Source of the DNA: an uncultured Pelagibacteraceae bacterium
Lineage (GTDB): Bacteria > Pseudomonadota > Alphaproteobacteria > Pelagibacterales > Pelagibacteraceae
Direction of reading: 5' to 3'
NCBI GenBank assembly: GCA_902557585.1
Contig: CACEBA010000011.1
Location: 1-21,009 of the forward strand
Length of the DNA: 21,009 bases
Numbering within the stretch: the stretch's first letter is position 1; every line of letters begins with the position of its first letter. Positions 1-9,729 of this stretch are shown in pieces. The notes under the pieces are model-generated. The model was not told where the DNA came from. It saw nothing but the letters and a program-made list of their open reading frames with translations, and did not search any database. The translations under genes were made by a program, and so were the position numbers.

Positions 1-982
1 TGAAAGTATGGATTCAGCTATTAATGGTCTTTTACAATCTCTTGATCCTTATTCGGCATATATGTCGCCAAAAATTCTTGATCAAATGCAAACAGAGACA
101 AGTGGTGAATTTGGGGGACTAGGTATTGAGGTAAGTATGGAAGCAGGTGTAGTCAAAGTAATATCACCAATAGATGACACTCCTGCATCAAAGGCAGGAT
201 TAAAAGCTGGAGACTACATTGTAAAGATAAATAATATTCAAGTACAAGGAAAATCCTTAGCTGAAGCTGTGGATTTAATGAGAGGACCGGTTGGTTCAGG
301 AATAGAATTAACTATAAGACGAAGAGGAGAAAAAAAAGCACTAACATTTAACATTGTTAGAGAGATAATAGAAATTCAATCAGTAAAATCTGAAATTCTA
401 GAAAATAATATAGGATATATAAGACTTACTTCATTTAATGAAAATAGCAGTAATCAAATTAAGAAACAGGTCGAGAAATTAAAAAAGAATGAAAGTATAA
501 ATGCATTTATTTTAGATCTGAGAAATAATCCAGGAGGACTGTTATCCCAAGCTATAACTATTTCAGATTTTTTTTTAGATAACGGAGAAATAGTATCTAC
601 TAAAAGTAGAAAAAAATCTGAAAATAGAAAGTGGTTTGCCAAAAAAGGGGATATTACAAATGGAAAAACATTATTGGTAATGATTAATTATGGTTCAGCC
701 TCAGCTTCTGAAATTGTAGCTGGTGCACTAAAAGATCATAAAAGAGCAATAATTGTTGGAGAAAACAGTTATGGAAAAGGATCTGTTCAATCAATCATTC
801 CACTTAAGAATAAAGGTGCTATACGGTTAACTGTTGCAAAATATTATCTGCCGTCTGGGAAGTCTATTTCTGAGGTTGGAGTAAGACCTGATATTGAAAT
901 CAATGAAGAAGGAGATAACTTTAAAATAAAGAGTGATACAGACAATCAATTAAATTACGCCATTAAGTTACTCAACGGATAA
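1..982 (+). CDS. ctpA: Carboxy-terminal processing protease, S41 family (5' end outside window)
   Basis: Serine protease of the C-terminal processing (Prc/CtpA, peptidase S41) family, which cuts exported proteins near their C-termini and acts on the periplasmic side of the membrane. Residues are numbered from the Met codon at base 8. A PDZ domain spans about 33-110, with GGLGIEV and a DTPASKAGLKAGD segment. The catalytic domain follows, with LRNNPGG at 171-177, the nucleophile region GSASASE at 229-235 (Ser232) and the Lys257/Gln261 dyad partners in SYGKGSVQ. The Ser-to-Lys spacing of 25 fits the family. The ATG at base 8 is not the true start: the frame stays open to base 2 (Glu-Ser before Met), SAINGLLQSLDPYSAYM is an internal conserved segment, and no export signal is visible. 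The N-terminal signal or anchor must lie upstream of the window. The stop (980-982) is 1 bp before nudH, so the two are probably cotranscribed. Confidence 0.95.
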   Translation, partial: ESMDSAINGLLQSLDPYSAYMSPKILDQMQTETSGEFGGLGIEVSMEAGVVKVISPIDDTPASKAGLKAGDYIVKINNIQVQGKSLAEAVDLMRGPVGSGIELTIRRRGEKKALTFNIVREIIEIQSVKSEILENNIGYIRLTSFNENSSNQIKKQVEKLKKNESINAFILDLRNNPGGLLSQAITISDFFLDNGEIVSTKSRKKSENRKWFAKKGDITNGKTLLVMINYGSASASEIVAGALKDHKRAIIVGENSYGKGSVQSIIPLKNKGAIRLTVAKYYLPSGKSISEVGVRPDIEINEEGDNFKIKSDTDNQLNYAIKLLNG

Positions 983-983
983 T

Positions 984-1457
984 ATGGATAAGAAATATAG
1001 TAGCTTACCACTAAGAAGTGGAGTGGGAATAGTCGTTTTAAATAAAGAAAACAAAGTATTCGTAGCAAAGAGAATTGATAATCCAAAAGATTTTTGGCAG
1101 ATGCCCCAGGGAGGAGTTGACTCTGGTGAAGATTTTTTAAAAGCCGCTTACAGAGAACTAGAAGAGGAAACCAGTATCAAAAGCGTTAAACTTATTAAAG
1201 AGTTAGATGGCATGATAACTTATGAACTTCCAGATCGTCTATTAGGTATTATTTGGAAGGGTAAATATAAAGGGCAGAAACAAAAATGGTTTTTAATGAG
1301 ATTTACTGGTGAAGATAAGGAAATTGATATTAATACTCGTCATCCAGAGTTTTTAGATTGGAGATGGATAGAGCTAGATCAACTAACTAAAGTAGTAGTA
1401 GACTTTAAATTGCATGTTTACAAGGAAGTGCAAGAAAAAGTTCAAAAATTAATCTAA
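984..1457 (+). CDS. rppH: RNA pyrophosphohydrolase (Nudix, RppH/IalA type)
   Basis: Cytoplasmic Nudix hydrolase of the RppH/NudH (IalA) group, which removes pyrophosphate from 5'-triphosphorylated mRNA and so starts 5'-end-dependent decay; members also cleave dinucleoside polyphosphates. The protein has 157 residues, the usual alphaproteobacterial size. It opens with PLRSGVGIVVLN, then DFWQMPQGGVDSGED leads into the Nudix box at 43-65 (Gly43, Glu49, Arg57, Glu58, Glu61, Glu62). The last glycine of the box consensus is Ser64 here. Later come KWFLMRF, typical of RppH, and a C-terminal FLDWRW segment. The ATG is 1 bp after the ctpA stop. As I recall, ctpA next to the ialA/rppH gene is a conserved alphaproteobacterial pair. 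The TAA stop at 1455-1457 overlaps the stop of the convergent atpC. No strong Shine-Dalgarno is visible, so translation may be coupled to ctpA. Confidence 0.93.
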   Translation: MDKKYSSLPLRSGVGIVVLNKENKVFVAKRIDNPKDFWQMPQGGVDSGEDFLKAAYRELEEETSIKSVKLIKELDGMITYELPDRLLGIIWKGKYKGQKQKWFLMRFTGEDKEIDINTRHPEFLDWRWIELDQLTKVVVDFKLHVYKEVQEKVQKLI

Positions 1458-1469
1458 TTAAGTGTTTTT
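1444..1469. terminator. Possible weak bidirectional terminator at the nudH/atpC convergence
   Basis: An A5 tract (1444-1448), an inverted repeat TTAAT-CTA-ATTAA (1449-1461) and a T5 tract (1465-1469) are arranged almost symmetrically around the two overlapping stop codons. Either transcript would form a short A-U hairpin followed by a U run. The stem has no G-C pair, so it is far weaker than a classical intrinsic terminator. It is listed because no better signal exists between two convergent genes with no space between them. Confidence 0.2.
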
Positions 1470-1845
1470 AAAACTTCGATTTTTTGATCAATTAAATATT
1501 TAGACTGGTCACTTATTTCTTCCTTACCAGATTCTTCCTCGGCCTGTTTCAATAAATCTTGTTGTTTAGATTTATCCATATCAGCAATATTAAATATTGA
1601 GCTTGTTAGAATTGAAAGATTATTGTTTTTAAATTCAACAATACCATCTTCAACATAATAATGTTCATCTCCTGATTTTGATAAAATTTTAATTATACCA
1701 GGCTTTAAAAAAGAAATAATTGAAATATGATCTTTCAATATTCCCATTTCTCCTTCATAAGCTGGAACAACTACTTCTGATACATCCTCTTTTACTAAAA
1801 AAGATTTTTCTGGATTTACAATTTCAATTTTGAATTCTTCACTCA

Positions 1846-1846
<1 letters not shown>
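1454..1846 (-). CDS. atpC: F1 ATP synthase epsilon subunit
   Basis: Epsilon subunit of the F1 sector, part of the rotating central stalk with gamma, and an inhibitor of ATP hydrolysis in many bacteria. The protein has 130 residues. An N-terminal beta-sandwich covers about 1-85 and includes VVVPAYEGEMGILKDH (25-40), the best-conserved stretch of the family, followed by the LKPG turn. A charged C-terminal helical part covers about 88-130 (KQQDLLKQAEEES), somewhat short but within the family range. Its ATG overlaps the atpD TAA by one base (TAATG), the last junction of the atpHAGDC operon and a layout that favours translational coupling. The TAG stop at 1454-1456 lies inside the 3' end of the convergent nudH. 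Confidence 0.96.
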
Positions 1847-4142
<2,296 letters not shown>

Positions 4143-4148
4143 TTTTTA

Positions 4149-5684
4149 TTATGATTTAAAATTTTGTTTAAGTTGAGTTATTACTTCTACTAATAGTTTT
4201 TCTTTATCTTCTTCAAGTTTTCCAATGCTTTGAATAGAATCAATTATTTCGGGCTTATCAGATTTACACTTTTCAATTATTTTAGATTCAAACTCTGCAA
4301 TATCTTTTAAATCGATATCATCCAAATATCCTTTTACTCCACAAAAAACAGATACAACTTGCTCTGCGACTGTCAGTGGTGAATATTGTTTTTGTTTTAA
4401 AAGTTCAGTCAACTTTGAACCTCTATTAAGGAGCTGCTGCGTAGAAGCATCTAAATCCGATCCAAATTGAGCAAAAGCAGCCATTTCTCTGTACTGTGCT
4501 AACTCAAGTTTCATCGACCCTGATACTTTTTTCATGGCTTTTGTTTGAGCCGAAGATCCAACCCTTGATACAGATAAACCAACATTAATTGCCGGTCTAA
4601 TACCTTGGTTAAAAAGTTCTGTTTCTAGAAATATCTGGCCATCTGTAATTGAAATTACATTTGTTGGAATAAAAGCAGAAACATCTCCTCCTTGAGTTTC
4701 AATTATTGGAAGTGCTGTTAGTGATCCTCCACCATGTTCATCACTAAGTTTTGCTGCTCTTTCTAATAATCTACTGTGCAAGTAAAATACATCTCCTGGG
4801 TAAGCTTCTCTTCCTGGAGGTCTTCTTAAAAGAAGAGACATTTGTCTATATGCAACAGCTTGTTTTGATAGATCGTCATAAATAATTAACGCGTGCATTC
4901 CATTATCTCTAAAATATTCACCCATGGCACAACCAGTGTAAGGAGCTAAAAATTGTAAGGGAGCTGAGTCTGATGCTGTGGCAGCAACAATAGTTGTATA
5001 TTCCATTGCACCAGCTTCTTCTAAAGTTTTTTGAATTTGTCTTACTGTTGATCTTTTTTGACCGACCGCAACATATATACAGTATAATTTTTGTTTCTCA
5101 TCACCTGACTCATTAATTTTTTTCTGATTTATAATTGCATCAACAGCAACAGCAGTTTTACCTGTCTGTCTGTCTCCAATAATTAATTCCCTTTGACCTC
5201 TTCCAATTGGCACTAAGCTATCAATTGATTTTAATCCAGTTTGCATTGGTTCACTAACTGATTGTCTAGGGATAATACCAGGGGCTTTAACCTCTACCCT
5301 TGTTTTTTTAACACTTTTATCCAGCGCTCCTTTTCCATCAATTGGATTTCCTAAGCCATCAACTACTCTACCTAAAAGTTCTTTTCCAACTGGGGTATCA
5401 ACAATATTGCCTGTTCTTTTAACAACATCACCTTCTTTAATATTTCTATCGTCACCAAAAATTACAACACCAACATTTTCACTTTCCAAGTTAAGGGCCA
5501 TACCCTTTGAACCATCAGCAAACTCAACCATCTCACCAGCCTGAACATTGTCTAAGCCATAAATTCTAGCAATACCGTCTCCAACAGATAATACTTGGCC
5601 GACTTCAGTAACCTCAGTCTTTTCACCAAAATTTTTAATTTGTTCTTTTAATATTTTTGTAACTTCTGAAGGATTTATTTCCAT
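4149..5684 (-). CDS. atpA: F1 ATP synthase alpha subunit
   Basis: Non-catalytic nucleotide-binding alpha subunit of F1. It has 511 residues, full length. The N-terminal part ([16 protein letters not shown]) is the delta-binding region, followed by the beta-barrel with [11 protein letters not shown]. The P-loop is GDRQTGKT (170-177). [26 protein letters not shown] and [16 protein letters not shown] are alpha-specific; the latter carries the arginine that reaches into the catalytic site of beta. Start choice is supported: the atpH stop is immediately followed by this ATG (TAAATG, 0 bp spacing), and AGAGG (5694-5690) stands 5 nt upstream. It sits between atpH and atpG in the standard F1 order. 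Confidence 0.98.
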   Translation of the reverse strand: MEINPSEVTKILKEQIKNFGEKTEVTEVGQVLSVGDGIARIYGLDNVQAGEMVEFADGSKGMALNLESENVGVVIFGDDRNIKEGDVVKRTGNIVDTPVGKELLGRVVDGLGNPIDGKGALDKSVKKTRVEVKAPGIIPRQSVSEPMQTGLKSIDSLVPIGRGQRELIIGDRQTGKTAVAVDAIINQKKINESGDEKQKLYCIYVAVGQKRSTVRQIQKTLEEAGAMEYTTIVAATASDSAPLQFLAPYTGCAMGEYFRDNGMHALIIYDDLSKQAVAYRQMSLLLRRPPGREAYPGDVFYLHSRLLERAAKLSDEHGGGSLTALPIIETQGGDVSAFIPTNVISITDGQIFLETELFNQGIRPAINVGLSVSRVGSSAQTKAMKKVSGSMKLELAQYREMAAFAQFGSDLDASTQQLLNRGSKLTELLKQKQYSPLTVAEQVVSVFCGVKGYLDDIDLKDIAEFESKIIEKCKSDKPEIIDSIQSIGKLEEDKEKLLVEVITQLKQNFKS

Positions 5685-6242
5685 TTATGCCTCTATCATT
5701 CTGTTTTCGATTTGTTGTAATTTATTTTTAATTGAGGTGTCAACCATTGTACTTCCAACTTGCAGGACTAAACCTCCTATTAAACTTTTGTCATATTTAT
5801 AGTTTAATTTTATTTTAGAGCTAAAATTTTTGGTTAGCTCCTCTGTTATTTTTATTATTTCATCATTAGACAATTCTTTAGCTGATTTTAATTCTGCTTT
5901 AAGTTCACCTCTTTTTTTTGAACATATCTCAATAAAACTTTTAAGAATTCTTTCTAAAAAAAAGAACCTTCTTTTTTGAATTAAAAAATTTAAAAAATTT
6001 TTAAATAAAGTTTCAAATTTATAACTTTCTGAAATTGAAGTTACAATCTTTAATAAATCATCTCGTTTTGTTGTTGGATCTTTTATTAAATTTTTAAAAT
6101 CTTCACTAGAGTTTATTAAACTAAGAATAGATGAGCACTGTTCCTCCATTTGAGTCAAAACATTACTTTCGTTAGATAGCTCATAAAGTGCGAGCGAATA
6201 TCTTTCTGCTGAAGTTATTGAAAATCCTGTGTCTTTGCTCAA
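5685..6242 (-). CDS. atpH: F1 ATP synthase delta subunit (OSCP), TTG start
   Basis: Delta subunit, which ties the top of the alpha3-beta3 ring to the peripheral b-subunit stalk. It has 185 residues. Family marks are RYSLALYEL (14-22), FLNFLIQKRR (83-92), and the C-terminal GGLVLQVGSTMVDTSI (156-171). The start codon is TTG (6242-6240): no in-frame ATG lies nearby, the protein begins like other delta subunits at this point, and a good ribosome site (AGAGGAAC) precedes it. It is the first gene of the F1 cluster atpHAGDC and follows the largest gap in the window, so a promoter is expected here. The sequence is more lysine-, phenylalanine- and AT-rich than atpA and atpD, which is usual for this fast-evolving subunit. 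Confidence 0.93.
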   Translation of the reverse strand: MSKDTGFSITSAERYSLALYELSNESNVLTQMEEQCSSILSLINSSEDFKNLIKDPTTKRDDLLKIVTSISESYKFETLFKNFLNFLIQKRRFFFLERILKSFIEICSKKRGELKAELKSAKELSNDEIIKITEELTKNFSSKIKLNYKYDKSLIGGLVLQVGSTMVDTSIKNKLQQIENRMIEA

Positions 6243-6254
6243 CTTTGTTCCTCT
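6243..6254 (-). promoter_or_regulatory. Ribosome binding site deciding the atpH TTG start
   Basis: AGAGG (6254-6250 on the - strand) stands 7 nt before the TTG at 6242-6240. This is one of the clearer Shine-Dalgarno elements in the window and supports the non-ATG start. Confidence 0.6.
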
Positions 6255-6271
6255 AAAATGTTGAAGATTAA

Positions 6272-6315
6272 ATTAAAAACAGGCTTTAATTAGCATATGA
6301 ACTTTGGGTCTTCAA
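6272..6315 (-). promoter_or_regulatory. Candidate promoter region of the F1 operon
   Basis: The 108 bp between priA and atpH (6243-6350) form the longest gene-free stretch, the natural place for a promoter of atpHAGDC. Two weak hexamer pairs are visible on the - strand: TTGAAG (6315-6310) with GCTAAT (6294-6289), 15 bp apart, and TTCATA (6301-6296) with TTTAAT (6277-6272), 18 bp apart. Neither is convincing alone in such AT-rich DNA. An A-tract/T-tract element around 6331-6347 with a GGCG centre could form a weak A-U hairpin after priA, but it is not a proper terminator. Confidence 0.3.
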
Positions 6316-6350
6316 GTAACCGATTTGTTAAAAAGGCGTTTTTTTACTAA

Positions 6351-8306
6351 TTAATTGAAGTTTATAGGGTCAACATCAACTGAAAGTTTTATTCCAGCTG
6401 CAAACTTATAATTTGGAATAATTTTTGCAATTGAGCTTTGTACTCTCATAGATTTAATTCCTCTTATTAATAATCTAACTCTAAATTTTCTCTTCAACCT
6501 AAATATGGGTGCATTTACTGGACCCAAGACTCTTCCCTCAATTTTGGTTTCTATAAAATTTTTAAAACTTATAGCCTCTTTTTCTAATTTATTCTCATTT
6601 TCACCAGTAAGTATTAATGAGACAAATCTTTGAAAAGGGGGAAGTTTATTTTTTTTTCTAATCTCTAATTCTCTTTCTAAAAAAATATCAGGATCTTTAT
6701 TGGTGATATCATCAATCATTTTTGTATCATTATTATAAGTTTGAAAATAAACTGTAGCTGGTTTTCCAGTTCTTCCAGCTCTTCCTGAAAGTTGATGATA
6801 AAGTTGTAAATTTTTTTCAGCTCCTCTTAAATCATGTCCTTGTGAGGAAAGATCTATATCGACTACAACAATACAATTTAAATTTGGGAAATGAAAACCT
6901 TTAGAAATTAATTGTGTTCCAACCAAAATTTGTACTTCATTGTTAATTATTTTTTCTAATTTTTTACTAGAGTCTTTCTTATTCATGGTATCACTTGAAA
7001 AAATTTCAATTATTTTAGATGGAAAGTTTTTTTTAACCTCTTCAAATATTCTCTCAACCCCAGGACCACTAAAAATAAATTCACAGTGCTTATCTTTTAC
7101 GCAGTTTCTTTTTAATGAAGATTTAAAACCACAATAGTGGCACAATAAATTATTTTTATTTTTGTGATAAACTAAATTAATTGAGCAATTTGGACACGAA
7201 TAACTATTAAAGCATTTATTACAAAGCACATGTGGAGAAAATCCTCTTCTATTTAAAAAAAATAATACTTGATCATTTTTATCAAGATGAAATTTTACTT
7301 TTTCTAATATTTTTTTTGATAGCCATGATTGTTTTTCCAACTTTGTATCATTAAGATTGATTATTTCATAATTAGGTAAAGATGCATTTTGGTAACGTTT
7401 TTCTAATTTGGAAATACTATATTTACCTTTTTTAACATTTTCATACGTTTCAATTGATGGTACCGCTGTTATTAAATTGATAGGTATATTTTCAAATGAC
7501 GCTCTTGAAATGGCCATATCTCTTGCATTATAGGTAACACCCTCATCTTGTTTGTAAGATTGGTCATGCTCTTCATCAACGATAATTAATCCTAGTTTTT
7601 TAAATGGTAAAAATAATGATGATCTAGCACCAATAACAACATTAATTTCTCCATTCACGACTCCACTCCAAATAATTTCTTTATTTTTTTTTGTAATGCC
7701 AGAGTGCCAAACTGCTGGTGTAAAACCAAAAAATTCTATAAATTTTTTTTTAAATTCACCAGTTAAACCAATCTCTGGTAATAAAATTAAGCCCTGAAAA
7801 CCTTTATTTATAATGTCTTTAAGAGCTTCAAAGTATACCATAGTTTTTCCCGAACCTGTTGTTCCCTGAAGTACATGAACCCTAAATTTTTGACTATTAA
7901 GTTTCATTTTTTTAAGAGAATTTTTTTGTTCTTCGGAGAGTTTTATTAAATTTTTTTTTATATTTGTTTCAAAAATCTTATGAGTACCTTTTGGAAGTTT
8001 TTCTATAGCATTGCTGCTAAGCAAGACTAATTTTAAAGCCATTCCTTTAGGAATTATATTGTATTCAGAAAACCAGTTAAGAAATTTAATTGTTGTTTTT
8101 TTTAATGGGGAAACATTTAGTTTTTTTAAAACACTTTTTATTTTGAACTTTCTACTATTATTTTTTTCAAATTCATCCCAAACTATTCCTGTGATTTTAG
8201 ATTTACCGAAAGGTACCACCACATAATCACCTATTTTTAAATTAATATCACTCTCATAAGTAAAAGGATGATTAAATATATTTGGTAAAAGAATCGGTAC
8301 TTTCAT
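6351..8306 (-). CDS. priA: Primosomal protein N' (replication restart helicase PriA)
   Basis: Superfamily 2 3'-to-5' DNA helicase that recognises stalled forks and reloads the replication machinery. It has 651 residues, shorter than the roughly 730 of E. coli PriA, but all parts are present. The N-terminal 3'-DNA-binding domain covers about 1-100 (VVVPFGKSKITGIV). Walker A is GTTGSGKT (148-155), the DEAH-type motif is DEEH (244-247), and NARDMA (260-265) follows. A zinc region at 362-408 has eight cysteines (362, 365, 371, 374, 389, 392, 402, 408). The C-terminal helicase motifs are GTQLISKGFHFPN and QLSGRAGR (505-512). The last cysteine pair is spaced C-x5-C rather than C-x2-C, and motif III reads TAVPS, not the usual SATPS. 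It lies 22 bp after lpd, with an inverted repeat over its start codon, and is the only non-energy gene in the run. Codons are very AT-rich. Confidence 0.95.
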   Translation of the reverse strand: MKVPILLPNIFNHPFTYESDINLKIGDYVVVPFGKSKITGIVWDEFEKNNSRKFKIKSVLKKLNVSPLKKTTIKFLNWFSEYNIIPKGMALKLVLLSSNAIEKLPKGTHKIFETNIKKNLIKLSEEQKNSLKKMKLNSQKFRVHVLQGTTGSGKTMVYFEALKDIINKGFQGLILLPEIGLTGEFKKKFIEFFGFTPAVWHSGITKKNKEIIWSGVVNGEINVVIGARSSLFLPFKKLGLIIVDEEHDQSYKQDEGVTYNARDMAISRASFENIPINLITAVPSIETYENVKKGKYSISKLEKRYQNASLPNYEIINLNDTKLEKQSWLSKKILEKVKFHLDKNDQVLFFLNRRGFSPHVLCNKCFNSYSCPNCSINLVYHKNKNNLLCHYCGFKSSLKRNCVKDKHCEFIFSGPGVERIFEEVKKNFPSKIIEIFSSDTMNKKDSSKKLEKIINNEVQILVGTQLISKGFHFPNLNCIVVVDIDLSSQGHDLRGAEKNLQLYHQLSGRAGRTGKPATVYFQTYNNDTKMIDDITNKDPDIFLERELEIRKKNKLPPFQRFVSLILTGENENKLEKEAISFKNFIETKIEGRVLGPVNAPIFRLKRKFRVRLLIRGIKSMRVQSSIAKIIPNYKFAAGIKLSVDVDPINFN

Positions 8307-8323
8307 ATTTTAATAATATGAAA
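8301..8323 (-). promoter_or_regulatory. Inverted repeat covering the priA start codon
   Basis: TTTCATATT (8301-8309) and AATATGAAA (8315-8323) are perfect 9-bp complements separated by 5 bases. In the mRNA read from the - strand the second arm holds the priA AUG (8306-8304), so a hairpin would bury the start codon between lpd and priA. No T-tract follows, which argues against a terminator. The pairing is seen directly; a regulatory role is inferred. Confidence 0.4.
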
Positions 8324-8328
8324 AATAA

Positions 8329-9729
8329 TTAAGAGTGTATTGCTCTTTTATCTACTGATAATGCTGCTTCTTTAACAGCTTCGGAAAATGTTGGATGAGC
8401 ATGACATGTTCTTGCAATATCTTCTGAACTTGCTCCAAATTCCATTGCAACACCTATTTCTGCAATAAGTTCGCCTGCATGAGGGCCGATTATGTGTGCA
8501 CCTAGAACTTTATCTGTATTTTCATCTGCTAAAATTTTAACAAAGCCCTCTGCATCATCTATTGCTTTTGCTCTTGAGTTTGCCATAAAAGAAAACTTAC
8601 CAACTTTGTATTTTGTATTTAATTCTTTTAATTGTTCTTCTGTCTTACCAATTGAAGCAACTTCAGGGGTTGTATAAATTACCCCAGGAATTGTATCATA
8701 ATTAACATGGCCTGATTGACCTGCAATATTTTCAGCAACTGCAATTCCTTCATCCTCTGCTTTATGAGCAAGCATTGGTCCACTTATAACATCACCTATC
8801 GCATAGATATTTTGGATATTAGTTTTAAAATTATCGTCTGTTTTAACTCTTTTTTTCTCATCTAATTCAACCCCAGCGGCTTCTATGTTTAAACCATTCG
8901 TATTCGCTTTTCGTCCAACTGAAATAAGAACAACATCACAATCAAAGTTATTTTTATTTCCATCTTTATCAACCGTTACGACAACTACTCCCGTTTTATT
9001 TTTTTGTATAGCATCAACTTTATTTTCCATATGAAATTTGATGCCTTGTTTTTTTAAAATCTTCATAAATTCTGAAGAAATTTCTTTATCCATGCCAGGA
9101 GTGATATGATCTAAAAATTCTACCACTGCTACTTCGGCTCCTAATCTTGACCAAACAGACCCCATTTCTAATCCAATGTATCCACCACCAACAACAACCA
9201 TTTTTTTTGGAACTTTATCTAATTTAAGTGCACCTGTTGAAGATACGATAACTTTCTCATCAATTTTAATTCCTGGCAAAGACGTTGCCACGGAACCAGT
9301 GGCTATCACTGTTTTTTCGGCTTCAATTATAATTTCGTTATTCTGATCATCTTTAATTATGATTTCATTTTGAGACTTGAAGCTTCCAGTTCCTTTATAG
9401 TACGTAACTTTATTTTTCTTAAGTAAAAACTCAACACCTTTAGTTAGTACTGTCACAGCTTTATCTTTGCTTTTCATCATTTTATCAAGATTTAACTTAA
9501 CATCTCCAATTTCTATTCCTTTGCTCGCTAAACCTTTTACTTTGTGAAACTCTTCAGATAAATTCAGTAAACTTTTTGATGGTATACACCCAACATTTAA
9601 ACAAGTGCCTCCCAAGGATCCTCTAGATTCCACACATGCTGTTTTTAGACCTAACTGAGAAAGTCTTATTGCACAAACGTAGCCTCCTGGACCACCACCA
9701 ATAACAACTGCTTGAAATTTTTCTGACAT
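8329..9729 (-). CDS. lpdA: Dihydrolipoyl dehydrogenase (E3 of 2-oxoglutarate dehydrogenase)
   Basis: FAD-dependent disulfide reductase that reoxidises dihydrolipoyl groups on E2 and passes the electrons to NAD. It has 466 residues, the usual length. The FAD-binding motif GGGPGG is at 11-16, the redox disulfide is Cys43/Cys48 in GGTCLNVGCIPSK, the NAD-binding motif GGGYIG is at 181-186, the second FAD segment is YAIGDVISGPMLAHKAEDEG, and the C-terminal acid-base pair is His445/Glu450 in HPTFSE. The start follows the sucB stop with no gap (TAAATG), tying it to the 2-oxoglutarate dehydrogenase complex. It may also serve pyruvate dehydrogenase and the glycine cleavage system if no other E3 gene exists, which the window cannot show. 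Confidence 0.97.
   Translation of the reverse strand: MSEKFQAVVIGGGPGGYVCAIRLSQLGLKTACVESRGSLGGTCLNVGCIPSKSLLNLSEEFHKVKGLASKGIEIGDVKLNLDKMMKSKDKAVTVLTKGVEFLLKKNKVTYYKGTGSFKSQNEIIIKDDQNNEIIIEAEKTVIATGSVATSLPGIKIDEKVIVSSTGALKLDKVPKKMVVVGGGYIGLEMGSVWSRLGAEVAVVEFLDHITPGMDKEISSEFMKILKKQGIKFHMENKVDAIQKNKTGVVVVTVDKDGNKNNFDCDVVLISVGRKANTNGLNIEAAGVELDEKKRVKTDDNFKTNIQNIYAIGDVISGPMLAHKAEDEGIAVAENIAGQSGHVNYDTIPGVIYTTPEVASIGKTEEQLKELNTKYKVGKFSFMANSRAKAIDDAEGFVKILADENTDKVLGAHIIGPHAGELIAEIGVAMEFGASSEDIARTCHAHPTFSEAVKEAALSVDKRAIHS

Noticed and set aside
8..10. ATG at base 8 as the start of ctpA
   Set aside because: The frame is open upstream to base 2, and the sequence around this Met is an internal conserved segment before the PDZ domain. 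No signal peptide follows it.
5921..6010. Long A/T homopolymer runs in atpH and priA as possible frameshifts
   Set aside because: Both frames stay open over their full length with family motifs at both ends, so the runs reflect Lys/Phe/Asn codons rather than errors or decay.
6331..6347. A-tract/GGCG/T-tract element as a terminator after priA
   Set aside because: The stem would be A-U only, and the G-C bases sit in the loop. It may influence transcription but does not meet the usual terminator form, so it is only mentioned with the promoter region.
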